A stretch of DNA of 64,000 nucleotides. Source: Mycolicibacterium moriokaense. GTDB taxonomy: Bacteria > Actinomycetota > Actinomycetes > Mycobacteriales > Mycobacteriaceae. The stretch is from positions 1 to 64,000 of the forward strand of contig NZ_QQBJ01000020.1 of the NCBI RefSeq assembly GCF_003347205.1, read 5' to 3'. The translations under genes and the position numbers were made by a program. The notes under the pieces were generated by a model. It saw nothing but the letters and a program-made list of their open reading frames with translations. It did no database searches and was not told where the DNA came from. The stretch's first letter is position 1; each line of letters starts with the position of its first letter. This document shows, one piece after another, positions 50,701 to 60,176 of this stretch.

Positions 50701-51489
50701 GCCCATCTGCACCGGATCGATCGAAAGCTTGCCCGGCACAATGAGATACAGACCGAGGGTGGCGATGGCGACGACGTTGTTGACCACCGGCGCCCACGCG
50801 GGCGGGCCGAACACGTTGCGGGTGTTCAGGATTGCCATGAACACCGACGACAGACCGTAGAAGATCACCTGCGGAAGCAGAAGGTAGGCGAAAGCGGTGG
50901 TCAGCGCCCGGTTCACCTGCGGGTCGCTGCCCAGCATCAGCCGCACCAGCAGTGGCGCCGCCGCCACCGACACCACCGTCGCCACCAACAGCAGCGCGGT
51001 GGCCAGCGTGACCAGCCTGCGAACGAATGCCGTGCCGCCGTCGGGGTCGTCGCGCTCGGCGCGGGCCAGCACGGGCACGAAGATCGCGGTGAACGTCGCT
51101 TCCAGCACCAGCGCCGCGACCAGGTTCGGCAACTGGTTGGCCACGGTGAACGAACTGGACAGCGCCGCACCGAGGATCGCGGCCAGCAGCACGATGCGGA
51201 TGAACCCGGTGATCCGGCTGACCAGCGTCGCGACCGCCATTCCCCACGACCGCGACACCACCGCGGAGTCGGTCAGCTCGGGTCTGCTGCCAGCGCGGCG
51301 CCGTGGCGCGGGCCCGCGCGGGATCCGCTGGCGTGGCCGGGCGGGCGGCACCCGGGCCGCTGGCGGGGGATAGCCGCGTGCGCCCGGCGGGGGACCATGC
51401 CGGGGCGGCGCGGGTGGGCGCGCCATCGGTCCACCGTCCCTGTGGAACGGCGGCTGCGCCGGTCCGAACGGCCGGCCGGTGGCGCTCAT
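47704..51489 (-). CDS. mviN: MviN, MurJ-type lipid II flippase fused to a pseudokinase
   Basis: A 1,261-aa fusion protein. A Pro/Arg-rich cytoplasmic N-terminus (1-75) is followed by the MurJ/MviN flippase core (about 78-600, 14 membrane segments, starting SAVVSRSWGMAVATLVSRITGFIRIVLL). A linker leads to a kinase-like domain (about 740-1000) lacking the ATP-binding Lys (QVALTFVD) and a normal HRD loop, hence a pseudokinase. A transmembrane helix and an external discoidin-like domain end it. PknB is known to phosphorylate the pseudokinase, which then binds FhaA (at 393-1874). The ATG overlaps the DUF6049 gene by 4 bp; the open frame before it is not used. Confidence 0.95.
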   Translation of the reverse strand: MSATGRPFGPAQPPFHRDGGPMARPPAPPRHGPPPGARGYPPPAARVPPARPRQRIPRGPAPRRRAGSRPELTDSAVVSRSWGMAVATLVSRITGFIRIVLLAAILGAALSSSFTVANQLPNLVAALVLEATFTAIFVPVLARAERDDPDGGTAFVRRLVTLATALLLVATVVSVAAAPLLVRLMLGSDPQVNRALTTAFAYLLLPQVIFYGLSSVFMAILNTRNVFGPPAWAPVVNNVVAIATLGLYLIVPGKLSIDPVQMGNAKLLVLGIGTTLGVFAQTAVLLIAIRKERISLRPLWGLDDRLRRFGGMAAAMVLYVLISQVGLIVGNQIASAAAASGPAIYNYTWLVLMLPFGMIGVTVLTVVMPRLSRNAAADDTPAVLADLSLATRLTMVTLIPIVAFMTVAGPAIGSALFAYGNFGDVDAGYLGMAITLSAFTLIPYALVLLQLRVFYAREQPWTPIAVIVVITTVKIAASLAAPHLTADRQLVAGYLGLANGVGFLAGAVVGYILLRANLNPPGGRLISLDVVRTVLVATAASLLAGLVAHVVDQLAGLQSLTEHGGGGSMVRLLVLGLIMLPIIAAVLLAARVPDAQAALAAARRRLGRTPKVAGHAAAEPVRARPGPPLTYPEQRNSLASRGRHSPAAAWRGPPAPVAGARLRKGPAVTDESAGGSAPLPDNGATTKMPRPTADDFEPDVPADVPADAPRMGGDAEQPDAGTTPVSTVSPPTSGRPPSDYGGDPSREGLPFDIPREPPIEAATSDEDVHLIPGATIGGGRYRLLVFHGGPPNLQFWQALDTALDRQVALTFVDPDAALSDDELQQILDRTLRLSRIESPGIARILDVANTGSGGLIVSEWIRGGSLQEVAETSPSPIGGARAMQTLAAAAEQAHRAGVAMSIDHPSRVRVSIEGDVALAFPATMPDATPEDDIRGIGAALYALLTNRWPLHESGVRSGLEPAELDAAGEPIEPRSVNREIPFQISAAAARSVQAGGGIRSAPTLLNLLQQATAIADRTELINPVDEPAAPVRAARVRTGAPDDPEVSARRRKGLIIGLSVGAAVLVVALLVLASVLKGIFGDVGGFSQDELGLSAPTTSAEGGGGGGGGPAGATVKPVKATVFSPEGEADAPDAAPLAIDGDKSTVWPIDTYTDAVPFPNFKNGVGLMLQLPQPTAVGEVTIDLNSTGTSVEIRSAQSPTPSSLSDTTVLTPATPLKPGSNTIKVNNAAPTSNLLVWVSTLGQVNGESRSDIAEITVKAAG

Positions 51490-53888
51490 TCTTCTCGCTC
51501 TTCGCCCGACCGCGCCGTGGCGGGCTGGGCTTCGTCGGCGTGCGCCAGCGCGGTGTCGAGCGGATCGGGACGGTCCAGATCGGCGCGATCGGGTTGGCCG
51601 CGGAAGCGGTGCCACAGCCGCCGGCCGGCGAGCGCCACCAGCACCGCGCCCACCGACAAGGTGATGAAGAACAGCACCTTGCCGTACGCGTTGGAGTGCA
51701 CCGACAGCCGGGCGGGGTCGCCCAGCGGCAAGCCGGTGGCGGTGCGCAACTCCACGTCGACGGCGACGCGCTGGGTGAAGTGCACCTCGATCGGCACCTG
51801 CAGGGGCAGATACCCGGGCGGCAACTGGATCTCGCCCATGTCGGTGACGGTCATCCCAGGCGGCGCGTCGACGTGCAGTCGGACCCGGATCGGGACCGGC
51901 AGGTTGTTGCGCAGGGCCAGCGGCAGCGGGCTGTGTTCGGTGGCCAGGGTGTACGAGCCGCCGGGGTTGACGATCGTGACCGCGTTGAACAGGTCGTTGA
52001 CGGTGCCCGTGGTGGTGGTCAGCCGCTGCTGCGCGAGCCCGTCGCGGGCGTCCGGAGGCACCGACTGGCTCAACGCGCGCAGCATGTCCTCGCGCAATGG
52101 CGCGGTGTACTGCGTGCCGGTCAACCCGGTGCGTTCGTCGGTCGTCAGCGCCCCGGTCAGACCCCACAGCCGGCCCGTGGTGCCCGCGATGCCCGCGATC
52201 ACCGAGTCGTCGAAGCGCGCCCGCGGGTTGGCGGGCACGTTCTCCGGCAGTGGACGGAACTCCTGCGGGGGCACCGCCTGGGCTTCGGCGATCACCGCGC
52301 CCAGCGGTCGCGGCGTGGCCAGGCCCGACCTAATCGAGGTGGCCACCGCCGACAGGATCGCGGCGGCGTCGTCGGCCTGGATGCCCCACTCCATCGGCGG
52401 CATCAGGATCTGGCTGCGCGGCTGCGCATCTGGTGTCAGGGCCCGCCACAGCAGCGATGCCAGCGCGTCCTGCCTGCGCGCCACCGACGAATCGTGTTGC
52501 ATCGGAATGTCCAGCGCGGCATCGAGATACGACGGCGTCCAGGGATCGGCGCCCGCGCCGGCCAACGCGGCGGACACGGAGGGGTCGAACGGCGCCGCGA
52601 CCACCTCGGGCGTGTACCGGATGGGCGCGACGTCCGCGGTTGCCGGTGCGCCGGTCTCCGCGTCCTGCGCGGTGAAGTTGCTTGCGGCGACGGCGACCGT
52701 CGGGCCCTGCGCGGACAACAGTTGGACCGCCGGAGCCGTCAGCGGACCGTCGCCGACGAGGGTGGCGCCGCGGGTCGACGTGATGCCCAGAATTTGGTCG
52801 ACGATGTCGCCTGCACCGTTGGTGGCGATGGCGCTCAGGCCGGGGTCGCCGACCCGCTGCAGGGCGTCGAGGTCGGCCTGCGCGTAGTTCGCCGGCGCGA
52901 CGCACATCCGCTGGGCGAGCGCCTTGAGCCGGTTGAGCCAGTCGACTGCCGCGCCCTGTCCGATGCCGGGACGGGTCGGGGTTCCCGCGCCCGCGTCGGG
53001 CCCGTCGTCGACGACGTAGCCGCCCGTCATCGCGTTCACCGTGACCAGCAGATCGGGGTCGACGGCCAGACACAGCGCACTGCGCACCTGCCCACCGGGG
53101 TCGACGGTCGGGCTGGTCGCGAAGTCGATCGCCGACAGCAGGGTGTCCAGCCGCCCGCCGCTGGCCAGCGAGGTGGCGAGTTCGTCGTCGACCAGCCGCA
53201 CCGGCGTCGTGCCGCCGGGCGCGCCGGGGGCCAGCCGGGGTTTGTCGCCGAGCGGCCACATGACGGTGAGGCGAACCGGTTTCGAAGTGTCGGGCGCCAC
53301 GACGTCGGCCAGCGGGTCGCCGGACGGGTTGGCGGCGGGTTCCGGTGGGACGCCGATCACCGGCAGCAGGAAGCGCGCGTCGTCGAGGCGGGCCGGTGCG
53401 CCGTAGTCCGGGGTGCCGTTGGCGTTGACCAGAAGCGGATACACGCCGGGCTTGTCGATGCCCAGCGACGACACCTGCACCGATCGCAGCGGGACCGACA
53501 GGTGGAACGGAACATTCTGCCCGCGTTGCAGTTCCGCCGAAACGGTGACGAAGTCGGCCACCGCTTCGAATTGGTTGTTCTCACCGCCGAGGTTGGTGCG
53601 CAAGCCGGCCGACGACGTGACGGCCGCGGCGTGTTCGAGCCTGACCATGATGTCGCGGACCGGACGGTCGCCGACGTTGAGAATGGTTCCGGTGACGGTG
53701 ACGACGGGCTCGCTGGTGGTCGTCACCACCTCGGGCGTCACCCGGTCGATGCGCACCTGCAGGAACGGCACTGCCCCCGGCTCGCCCGCGACCGCGCGGG
53801 GGGACATCGCGGGCGCGACGATGATGGTCAGCACTGCCAGCACGGCGAGCAGTGCGGGCACCGCGCCGAAACCCCGGCGGGTGGTCAC
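51486..53888 (-). CDS. DUF6049 secreted/membrane protein (Rv3909-like)
   Basis: An 800-aa protein with an N-terminal signal or anchor (about 8-34, ending AVAGEP), a large extracytoplasmic region with beta-rich segments ([24 protein letters not shown]), and one C-terminal membrane helix (about 742-764, [19 protein letters not shown]) with a basic tail. The function is unknown. It sits between mutT4 and mviN with 4-bp overlaps on both sides, so it is probably made with the lipid II flippase; a cell-envelope role is an inference from that. Confidence 0.88.
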   Translation of the reverse strand: MTTRRGFGAVPALLAVLAVLTIIVAPAMSPRAVAGEPGAVPFLQVRIDRVTPEVVTTTSEPVVTVTGTILNVGDRPVRDIMVRLEHAAAVTSSAGLRTNLGGENNQFEAVADFVTVSAELQRGQNVPFHLSVPLRSVQVSSLGIDKPGVYPLLVNANGTPDYGAPARLDDARFLLPVIGVPPEPAANPSGDPLADVVAPDTSKPVRLTVMWPLGDKPRLAPGAPGGTTPVRLVDDELATSLASGGRLDTLLSAIDFATSPTVDPGGQVRSALCLAVDPDLLVTVNAMTGGYVVDDGPDAGAGTPTRPGIGQGAAVDWLNRLKALAQRMCVAPANYAQADLDALQRVGDPGLSAIATNGAGDIVDQILGITSTRGATLVGDGPLTAPAVQLLSAQGPTVAVAASNFTAQDAETGAPATADVAPIRYTPEVVAAPFDPSVSAALAGAGADPWTPSYLDAALDIPMQHDSSVARRQDALASLLWRALTPDAQPRSQILMPPMEWGIQADDAAAILSAVATSIRSGLATPRPLGAVIAEAQAVPPQEFRPLPENVPANPRARFDDSVIAGIAGTTGRLWGLTGALTTDERTGLTGTQYTAPLREDMLRALSQSVPPDARDGLAQQRLTTTTGTVNDLFNAVTIVNPGGSYTLATEHSPLPLALRNNLPVPIRVRLHVDAPPGMTVTDMGEIQLPPGYLPLQVPIEVHFTQRVAVDVELRTATGLPLGDPARLSVHSNAYGKVLFFITLSVGAVLVALAGRRLWHRFRGQPDRADLDRPDPLDTALAHADEAQPATARSGEEREE

Positions 53889-54673
53889 GGCGCTGGTCCG
53901 CAGCCGTTCGTCCGCCTGCCCGGTTTTCCAGGGCCGGTGTCGTCGGGACGTCGGTTGCGGGTGTGCGAGTGCGTCTGGGCGCGCCTGCGCGGCGAACTGC
54001 GGGGCAGCGGTGGCAGGGCCGACGGCCCGTCGGTGTGCAGCTTGTCGATCAGCTCGTCGGCGACCTCAGCGAGTTTGCGCTCGTCGGCATAGGCCAGCCG
54101 CGACGTCAGCTCCCCCAGCGGCACCCAGGCCACTTCGCTGACTTCGACGTCGTCGTCGGAGAGTTCGCCGCCGAGGAACCGCATCAGATAATGGTGCACG
54201 GTCTTGTGCACCCGCCTGCCCTCGGTGACGAACCAGTAGTCGATGCTGCCGAGCGCGGCCAACACGCTGCCCTGGATGCCGGTCTCCTCGGCGACTTCGC
54301 GGATCGCGGTCTGTTCGGCGGTCTCGCCGAGCTCGATGTGGCCCTTGGGCAGCGACCACAGCATGCGGCCGCGCCGGTCGATGCGCCCGATCAGCGCGGC
54401 GACCTGGCCGTCCTTCGGCCCGTCGATACCGTCGATCACCAGGCCGCCCGCCGATGTCTCGTGCACGGTGCGCAGCCGATCGGGGCCGCGCCGGGTGCCT
54501 CGCGGCTTGCGGGGCTTGGGCCGACCGTCCGGAACCGGTGCCGACTCGCCCTGTTCGCCGACGACGGCGTTGTTGTTGTGCTGGGTGTTAGCGGTGTCTG
54601 GCGGGCCCGCCGCGCGTCGACCACGGCGCCGCCCCCGGCGCCGTCGTGGTTTGGCCTGTTCGCCGTCCGACAC
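53885..54673 (-). CDS. mutT4: MutT4, Nudix hydrolase
   Basis: A 262-aa Nudix-family pyrophosphohydrolase. The Nudix box [23 protein letters not shown] follows [18 protein letters not shown]. Long basic N- and C-terminal extensions flank the catalytic domain (about 68-205). Its substrate is not established. The GTG at 54673 ([17 protein letters not shown]) matches the family start, and TACTAT lies 7 bases before it, so the mRNA is probably leaderless. It is the first gene of the mutT4-DUF6049-mviN operon and divergent from pcnA. Confidence 0.93.
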   Translation of the reverse strand: MSDGEQAKPRRRRGRRRGRRAAGPPDTANTQHNNNAVVGEQGESAPVPDGRPKPRKPRGTRRGPDRLRTVHETSAGGLVIDGIDGPKDGQVAALIGRIDRRGRMLWSLPKGHIELGETAEQTAIREVAEETGIQGSVLAALGSIDYWFVTEGRRVHKTVHHYLMRFLGGELSDDDVEVSEVAWVPLGELTSRLAYADERKLAEVADELIDKLHTDGPSALPPLPRSSPRRRAQTHSHTRNRRPDDTGPGKPGRRTNGCGPAP

Positions 54674-54680
54674 CCAAGCG

Positions 54681-54686
54681 ATAGTA
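54681..54686 (-). promoter_or_regulatory. Leaderless -10 element for mutT4
   Basis: TACTAT on the minus strand ends 7 bases before the mutT4 GTG. No Shine-Dalgarno sequence is present, so transcription probably starts at the start codon. Confidence 0.55.
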
Positions 54687-54743
54687 GCTGCCAGGAGAAT
54701 TCGCTCCCGCCACACTCGCCGCTCGGTGCAGGACCGTTACCTC

Positions 54744-54749
54744 TACGCT
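54744..54749 (+). promoter_or_regulatory. Leaderless -10 element for pcnA
   Basis: TACGCT ends 8 bases before the pcnA GTG at 54758, with no Shine-Dalgarno sequence between. The divergent mutT4 promoter lies 58 bp away, so both share one short control region. Confidence 0.5.
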
Positions 54750-54757
54750 CATTGACC

Positions 54758-56224
54758 GTGTCCGACAACGCTGAACTGCTGATCGCCGCCCAGGTGGCGT
54801 TGAACCGGCACGCCGAGCTGTTGCGGGATCTGGGCCGCGTGTTCGCTGAGGCGGGGCACGAGTTGTATCTCGTCGGCGGCAGCGTGCGCGACGCGCTGCT
54901 CGGCAGGCTGGGCACCGATCTCGACTTCACCACCGACGCCAGGCCCGAGCAGATGCAGGCCATGCTGCGGTCGTGGGCCGATGCGTTGTGGGACACCGGC
55001 ATCGACTTCGGCACCGTCGGCGTCGGCAAGGGCGACCAGCGCATCGAGATCACCACCTTCCGCGCCGACACCTACGACCAGGTGTCGCGCAATCCCGAGG
55101 TGCGTTTCGGTGACCGCCTCGACGACGATCTGGTGCGCCGAGACTTCACCGTCAACGCGATGGCGGTGCACATCACCGCCGACGGACCTGGCGAATTCCT
55201 CGATCCCCTGGGCGGTTTGACCGCGCTGCGCGCTCGGGTGCTCGATACGCCGTCGGCGCCGGAGGTGTCCTTCGGCGACGACCCGCTGCGGATGCTGCGG
55301 GCCGCGCGCTTCGTGTCGCAGCTGGGCTTCACGGTCGCGCCGCGGGTGCGCGAGGCGATGTCGGCGATGGCAGACCAGCTCGGTCGCATCACCGCCGAAA
55401 GGGTCGCCACCGAGCTGGACAAGCTGATCCTGGGGGCGAACCCCGTCGCGGGCATCGACCTGATGGTCGACAGCGGATTGGGCGCCGTGGTGCTGCCCGA
55501 GATCGGGGCGATGCGGATGGCCATCGACGAACACCACCAGCACAAGGACGTCTACCAGCATTCGCTGACGGTGTTGCGGCAGGCGATCGAACTGGAGGGT
55601 CCCAGGGGGCTGGAGCGAAGCGACTCGGGGGATGAGGGAGGCCCAGATCTGGTGTTGCGGTGGGCGGCGCTGCTGCACGACATCGGCAAGCCGGACACCC
55701 GCCGCCACGAGTCCGACGGCGGGGTGAGTTTCCACCACCACGAGGTGGTCGGCGCCAAGATGACCCGCAAGCGGATGCGGGCGCTGAAGTACTCCAAGCA
55801 GATGGTCGACGATGTGTCGCAGCTGGTGTACCTGCACCTGCGCTTCCACGGCTACGGTGACGGCAAGTGGACCGACTCGGCGGTGCGCCGCTACGTCACC
55901 GACGCGGGCCCGCTGCTACCGCGGCTGCACAAGCTGGTGCGCGCCGACTGCACCACCCGCAACAAGCGCCGCGCCGCGCGGCTGCAGGCCAACTACGACG
56001 ACCTCGAGGCGCGCATCGCCGAGCTGGCCGCCAAGGAAGACCTGCAGCGGGTGCGGCCCGACCTGGACGGCAACGAGATCATGCGGATCCTCGACATCCC
56101 GGCCGGTCCGCAGGTCGGCGAGGCGTGGCGCTATCTCAAGGAGCTGCGGCTGGACCGCGGGCCGCTGGAGCACGACGAGGCGGTCGCCGAGTTGACGAAG
56201 TGGTGGAACTCCAGGGGCTCGTGA
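54758..56224 (+). CDS. pcnA: PcnA, CCA-adding tRNA nucleotidyltransferase
   Basis: A class II CCA-adding enzyme/poly(A)-polymerase-family protein (488 aa). It has the nucleotidyltransferase motif LVGGSVRDALLGRLGTDLDFTTDA, RRDFTVNAMA, DPLRMLRAARFVSQLGF, and an HD domain (LRWAALLHDIGKPDTR). None of the three tRNAs in the window encodes CCA, so an enzyme of this kind is required. A 14-residue stretch (PRGLERSDSGDEGG, about 55600-55641) looks inserted relative to the M. tuberculosis protein. The frame is open far upstream but opposite mutT4; the GTG at 54758 is supported by a leaderless -10. Confidence 0.93.
   Translation: MSDNAELLIAAQVALNRHAELLRDLGRVFAEAGHELYLVGGSVRDALLGRLGTDLDFTTDARPEQMQAMLRSWADALWDTGIDFGTVGVGKGDQRIEITTFRADTYDQVSRNPEVRFGDRLDDDLVRRDFTVNAMAVHITADGPGEFLDPLGGLTALRARVLDTPSAPEVSFGDDPLRMLRAARFVSQLGFTVAPRVREAMSAMADQLGRITAERVATELDKLILGANPVAGIDLMVDSGLGAVVLPEIGAMRMAIDEHHQHKDVYQHSLTVLRQAIELEGPRGLERSDSGDEGGPDLVLRWAALLHDIGKPDTRRHESDGGVSFHHHEVVGAKMTRKRMRALKYSKQMVDDVSQLVYLHLRFHGYGDGKWTDSAVRRYVTDAGPLLPRLHKLVRADCTTRNKRRAARLQANYDDLEARIAELAAKEDLQRVRPDLDGNEIMRILDIPAGPQVGEAWRYLKELRLDRGPLEHDEAVAELTKWWNSRGS
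55597..55641 (+). repeat. Likely inserted GC-rich repeat unit within pcnA
   Basis: This stretch encodes GPRGLERSDSGDEGG, absent by recollection from M. tuberculosis PcnA. The core GGAGCGAAGCGACTCGGGGG resembles a short interspersed sequence common in mycobacterial intergenic DNA. It keeps the frame and falls just before the HD domain. The assignment as a repeat is an inference. Confidence 0.4.
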
Positions 56225-56239
56225 CGCGTCCAACGAGGT

Positions 56240-56728
56240 GTGGACTACTGCCTCTCTGATGGCGACGGCTCGGCGACGATGTGGTCGGCGCCGCTGAACG
56301 CCGATGTGGACGGAAACGGCGCGCTCGACGCGGTCGGCCTCGATCTCGACGGCGACGGCACCGTCGACGATGCGCTGGCCGATCTCGACGGCGACGGCCT
56401 TGCCGACCACGCCGTGCTGGACGGCGCGAGCTACTTCACCGACGACGGGTCGGGCACCTGGGCGGTCAGCGTGGACCGCGGTGGCGGATTGCGGTGGTTC
56501 GGCCTCGACGGGGTCGAATCCGGCAGCGGTCCGGGCACGACAGTCGACCTGGACGGCGACGGGCAGGCGACCGACCGGCTGCTCGACGTCGACGGCAACG
56601 GCCTGGCCGACCGCGCGCTGGGCGACGGCGTCGGCTACGTCGACACCGACGGCGACGGAGCATGGGATCTCAGGCTGACCGACAACGACGGCGATGGCAG
56701 GTCCGATGCCGCCAACCAGCTGTCATGA
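56240..56728 (+). CDS. Asp-rich calcium-binding-type repeat protein (Rv3906c-like)
   Basis: A 162-aa acidic protein of unknown function. It contains about seven DxDGDGxxD-type loops (DVDGNGALD, DLDGDGTVD, DLDGDGLAD, DLDGDGQAT, DVDGNGLAD, DTDGDGAWD, DNDGDGRSD), like EF-hand or thrombospondin type-3 calcium sites. No signal peptide is visible from the GTG at 56240, which lies 15 bp after pcnA; the start lacks a clear SD and is uncertain. Relatives are sometimes mislabelled pullulanase. Its 3' end overlaps the convergent cyclase gene by 6 bp. Confidence 0.8.
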   Translation: MDYCLSDGDGSATMWSAPLNADVDGNGALDAVGLDLDGDGTVDDALADLDGDGLADHAVLDGASYFTDDGSGTWAVSVDRGGGLRWFGLDGVESGSGPGTTVDLDGDGQATDRLLDVDGNGLADRALGDGVGYVDTDGDGAWDLRLTDNDGDGRSDAANQLS

Positions 56729-59700
56729 CAGCTGAGCCAGAAGCGCTTCAGCATCCTGGAGGTCTGCGGTGTCGAAGCCCTCGGTGAACCACTCGTAGAT
56801 CGGCGCAAGCAGTTCGTGCGCTTCGTCGCCGCGGCCCCGATCCCGCCACAGCCGTGCCATGCTCGTCGCGGCACGCAACTCCCACGCCTTCGTGTGATGG
56901 CCGCGTGCGATGCCGAGCGCTTGCCCGAAGCAGTTCTCGGCAAGCGCCGGATCGGGATGCGGTTGCCGCAAGAACAGCTCGCCGCGGATTCGATACGCCT
57001 CTGCGGCGTAGAGGCGTTCGTCGTTGCGCTGCACCCACTCCAGCGCTTCGTCGAGCGCGTGGTGGGCCTTGTCGAACTCACCGTTCATGCCGTAGGCCTC
57101 GGCGACGAGCACCAGATACCAGGGCCATACGGCGCCCATCCCGAACGCGCGGCGCCGGTCCATCGCTTCGCAGATGTCGGCGATTCCAGCGGCGACCTCG
57201 CCTTGCTGGGCCATGGCCCAACCGCGGGGCAGCAGACACCACAACGTCAAGGCGTGGAGGCCATGTTTGACGGCGATCACCGAGGCCTCCTCCGCGCGCT
57301 CCTTGGCGTCGGAGGGCTCCCGCCGCAATTGCGACAGTTGCGCGGAGAACAGAACGGCGACGCTGATGCTCTGTGGATGGTCGAGTTCCCGTGCGTGCGC
57401 CACCGTCTTCTCCATCGCCTGCGACGCCTGGGTGGGAAAGCCCAAAACCCAGTCCGCCAACGCTTCCAGGTAACCGCAGACGATTCCCGGGTTGTTCGAG
57501 TAGGTCGCGATTCCGGCGCGGTGCAGTTGCGGCTCGTAGAATTTCAGGCATTCGCGACTGTGATGGCGCACGTCGACGATGTCGCCTTGCCACCACGCGG
57601 TGTATGCCATCACCCAGTGCCCTACCGCTGAGACCAGCGAATCATGCTGGTGTTGGGCCAATTCCAGGAACTCTTCGGCGAGGGCCCGCGCGGCATGCAT
57701 GTGTCCCTGCACGATCTGCGCGTACGCCATTCCTGCCAGCGCGGGGAACACGTCAGCGGTCCGACCTGTTCGGGACGCGAGCTCACGAGCGCGTGTGTAG
57801 GCGCCTTGGACGGAGCCGGGGCCGGTCACGAAAGCTTTCGCGGCGCCGAGCACAAGCTGCAGCGCGAGTTCCTCTTCGAGATGGACGTGGGTCTCAGGGA
57901 GGGTCTGGAGAAGGGCGAGGCCCCGGACCGCGTGGTTGGCCGCCTCCTGGCTGGCGTGGCGGTCGAGCGAGCGCCTGGCTGCCGCAGACCAGTACGGCAC
58001 GGCGCGCTCGGTCAGGCCGGCCTCCGTGAAATGGTGGGCCAGTAGCTCGGGCTGCGTCTCGGCGGTCCCCGCAAACTCGGATTCCATTGCGGCAGCGATG
58101 CGTTGGTGATGCCGCTGGCGTGTGCTCTTCAACAGCGATTGGTAGGCCGCCTCCTGGATGAGTGCGTGTTTGAAGCGGTATGTCGCCTCGGGTGGTGCCC
58201 CTTGTTGGAACAGGAACTCGGACGTGACCAGCTGTGCGAGGCCCTCGTTCAATGCGGTTTCACTCCAGGGAGATACGGCCCGCAGCAAGGTGAACGAGAA
58301 CTCGCGCCCAATCGCCGCACCCAGCTGCGCCATGCCTTTGGTCGTCGAAAGGCGATCGAGGCGAGCCATCAGCGAGTCGTGCAGTGTGTTGGGGATGGCC
58401 AGCGGCGGGAGTGGCCCCGCCAAGACGTAGCGCCCCGCGCGCTCGGCCAGAAAGTCCGATTCCAGCAGCGTCTTGGTGAGCTCCTCGATGAAGAGCGGCA
58501 CGCCGTCGGCCTTGGCCACCACGTCGGACACGATTTCGTCGGGCAGCGGCTTGCCCCCGGCCACCTTTTGGAGCAACTCTGAGGCGTCGGCCGGCGGCAA
58601 CCGCGTCAGCGCCATCTCCGTGACGTCGGGATTGCCGGTCCACGGTTGGTGGAACTCGGGACGGCAGGTGAACAGCGCGAGCATCCGCACGTCGCGCACC
58701 TGCTCGACGAGCAGCGTGAGAAGCTCCACGGTCGTCGGATCCACCCAGTGCAGATCCTCGACCACCAGCAGAACCGGCTGCTGATCGGCCCTGCGGCGGA
58801 TGAGCGTCTGCAGCGCCGACATCGTCTGCTGCTTTTGCTGGTCAGGCGGCAGGTCGGGAAGCCGGTGTCCGGTCGGCGGCGGCAGCGACAGCAGGGCGCA
58901 CAGGTGGGGAATGCAATCGTCGAGCGGGAGGCCGCTCGCCGAGAAGAACGCCTCCAGCCTGCGCACCTTCTCGGCGGGCGACTCGGGGCGATCGGAGCGC
59001 AGCACGACCTTGTGGAACAGGTCGATGAACGGGTAGAACGCGGTGTCACGGTGATACGGCGACCCCTGGCACGGGATGAGCCAACCGCCGGCTTCGGCCG
59101 CGTGCTCGCCCGTCGCGCGGACCAACCGCGACTTACCGATGCCGGCTTCACCATTGACCACCACGACGTGTCCGCGGCCGGACGCCGCATCGGCCCAGCG
59201 GTCCTCGAGCAGCCGTATCTCCGAGGACCGTCCGACCAGCGGGGTGAGCCCCGTCCGGCCAAGCGCCTCGAGGCGGGTGCGTGCGCTGCTCTCGTGAAGG
59301 ACCTGGAAGACCTCCATCTGGGTGGCGACGCCCTTTAGCGCAGGTGTGCCCAAGGAGTGGCAGTCGAAGAAGCCCGCGACCAGTTGATGCGTTACGGGGC
59401 CGATCACCAGGCCGTTCCTGCTGGCCACGCCCTGGAGCCGGGCCGCGATGTTGGGTGCGTCCCCCATCGCCATCAGCTCGTGCCTGCCCTCGCCAACGAC
59501 TTCGCCGACCACGACAAGACCTGTGTGGCAGCCGAGTCGAACGGCCAGCTCCACGCCGTATCGAATCCGCATCTCGGCGCTGAGAGCCGTGATGGCGGCG
59601 ATCACCTCCAGGCCGGCCCGCACGGCGCGCTGCGCATCGTCTTCGTGCGCCTGCGGATAGCCGAAGAACACGATCAACCCGTCACCGAGGTACTGCGCGA

Positions 59701-60055
59701 TGTAACCGTCGAAGCGTTCGATGACCTTGCCGCAGCTCTCGTAGTAGGCGCGCATGACCTCACGGAAATCTTCCGGATCGAGGTCGCGGGACAGCGGCGT
59801 CGAGTCCACTAGATCGCAGAACAACACGGTGAGCTGGCGGCGTTCGGCATCGGCGGGTTCCGGCTCTGCCGGGGTCCAGCTGAAACCCTGCCCGTCGTCG
59901 GCGATCGTGTCCGGGTGGGCGTAGCGCAACTCGAAGCGCAACGCGTTGAACTGCTCGGCAGTCAGATCGAATTGGGCCTCGAGGGCGCGATAGGAAACGC
60001 GACCACGCGATCGCAGGAGTTCGACCACCTCGTCGAGCACCGCGTAGAAATCCAT
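56723..60055 (-). CDS. Class III nucleotide cyclase fused to AAA ATPase and TPR-like regulator
   Basis: A 1,110-aa signalling protein. A short N-terminal helical domain (1-60) precedes a class III adenylate/guanylate cyclase domain (about 74-250) with both metal-binding Asp (D81 in FCDLVDST, D125 in YLGDGLIVFFGYP). An AAA/NB-ATPase domain follows, with Walker A GEAGIGKS (302-309) and VLLVVEDLHWVD. A long TPR-like helical region (about 640-1100) ends it. Mycobacteria carry many such cyclase-ATPase proteins; ligand and target are unknown. The ATG has GGGAG 4 bases upstream. No M. tuberculosis counterpart is known to me at this site. Confidence 0.9.
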   Translation of the reverse strand: MDFYAVLDEVVELLRSRGRVSYRALEAQFDLTAEQFNALRFELRYAHPDTIADDGQGFSWTPAEPEPADAERRQLTVLFCDLVDSTPLSRDLDPEDFREVMRAYYESCGKVIERFDGYIAQYLGDGLIVFFGYPQAHEDDAQRAVRAGLEVIAAITALSAEMRIRYGVELAVRLGCHTGLVVVGEVVGEGRHELMAMGDAPNIAARLQGVASRNGLVIGPVTHQLVAGFFDCHSLGTPALKGVATQMEVFQVLHESSARTRLEALGRTGLTPLVGRSSEIRLLEDRWADAASGRGHVVVVNGEAGIGKSRLVRATGEHAAEAGGWLIPCQGSPYHRDTAFYPFIDLFHKVVLRSDRPESPAEKVRRLEAFFSASGLPLDDCIPHLCALLSLPPPTGHRLPDLPPDQQKQQTMSALQTLIRRRADQQPVLLVVEDLHWVDPTTVELLTLLVEQVRDVRMLALFTCRPEFHQPWTGNPDVTEMALTRLPPADASELLQKVAGGKPLPDEIVSDVVAKADGVPLFIEELTKTLLESDFLAERAGRYVLAGPLPPLAIPNTLHDSLMARLDRLSTTKGMAQLGAAIGREFSFTLLRAVSPWSETALNEGLAQLVTSEFLFQQGAPPEATYRFKHALIQEAAYQSLLKSTRQRHHQRIAAAMESEFAGTAETQPELLAHHFTEAGLTERAVPYWSAAARRSLDRHASQEAANHAVRGLALLQTLPETHVHLEEELALQLVLGAAKAFVTGPGSVQGAYTRARELASRTGRTADVFPALAGMAYAQIVQGHMHAARALAEEFLELAQHQHDSLVSAVGHWVMAYTAWWQGDIVDVRHHSRECLKFYEPQLHRAGIATYSNNPGIVCGYLEALADWVLGFPTQASQAMEKTVAHARELDHPQSISVAVLFSAQLSQLRREPSDAKERAEEASVIAVKHGLHALTLWCLLPRGWAMAQQGEVAAGIADICEAMDRRRAFGMGAVWPWYLVLVAEAYGMNGEFDKAHHALDEALEWVQRNDERLYAAEAYRIRGELFLRQPHPDPALAENCFGQALGIARGHHTKAWELRAATSMARLWRDRGRGDEAHELLAPIYEWFTEGFDTADLQDAEALLAQLS

Positions 60056-60176
60056 ATCGCTCCCGGGCCAGGAGAGATGGCGCTGCCGCCTCCGGCGACC
60101 AGAGCCTCATCGATAATGGTGAAGCAGATCGGGCGCGAATCCGCTCGATTTTGCGAGCCTGGGCAAGTGCTGTGAA

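Noticed and set aside
49558-52887. A 1,109-codon open frame on the plus strand opposite mviN and the DUF6049 gene
   Set aside because: Arg/His/Gly-rich low-complexity composition typical of the antisense frame of GC-rich genes; the minus-strand genes have clear domains and 4-bp operon overlaps.
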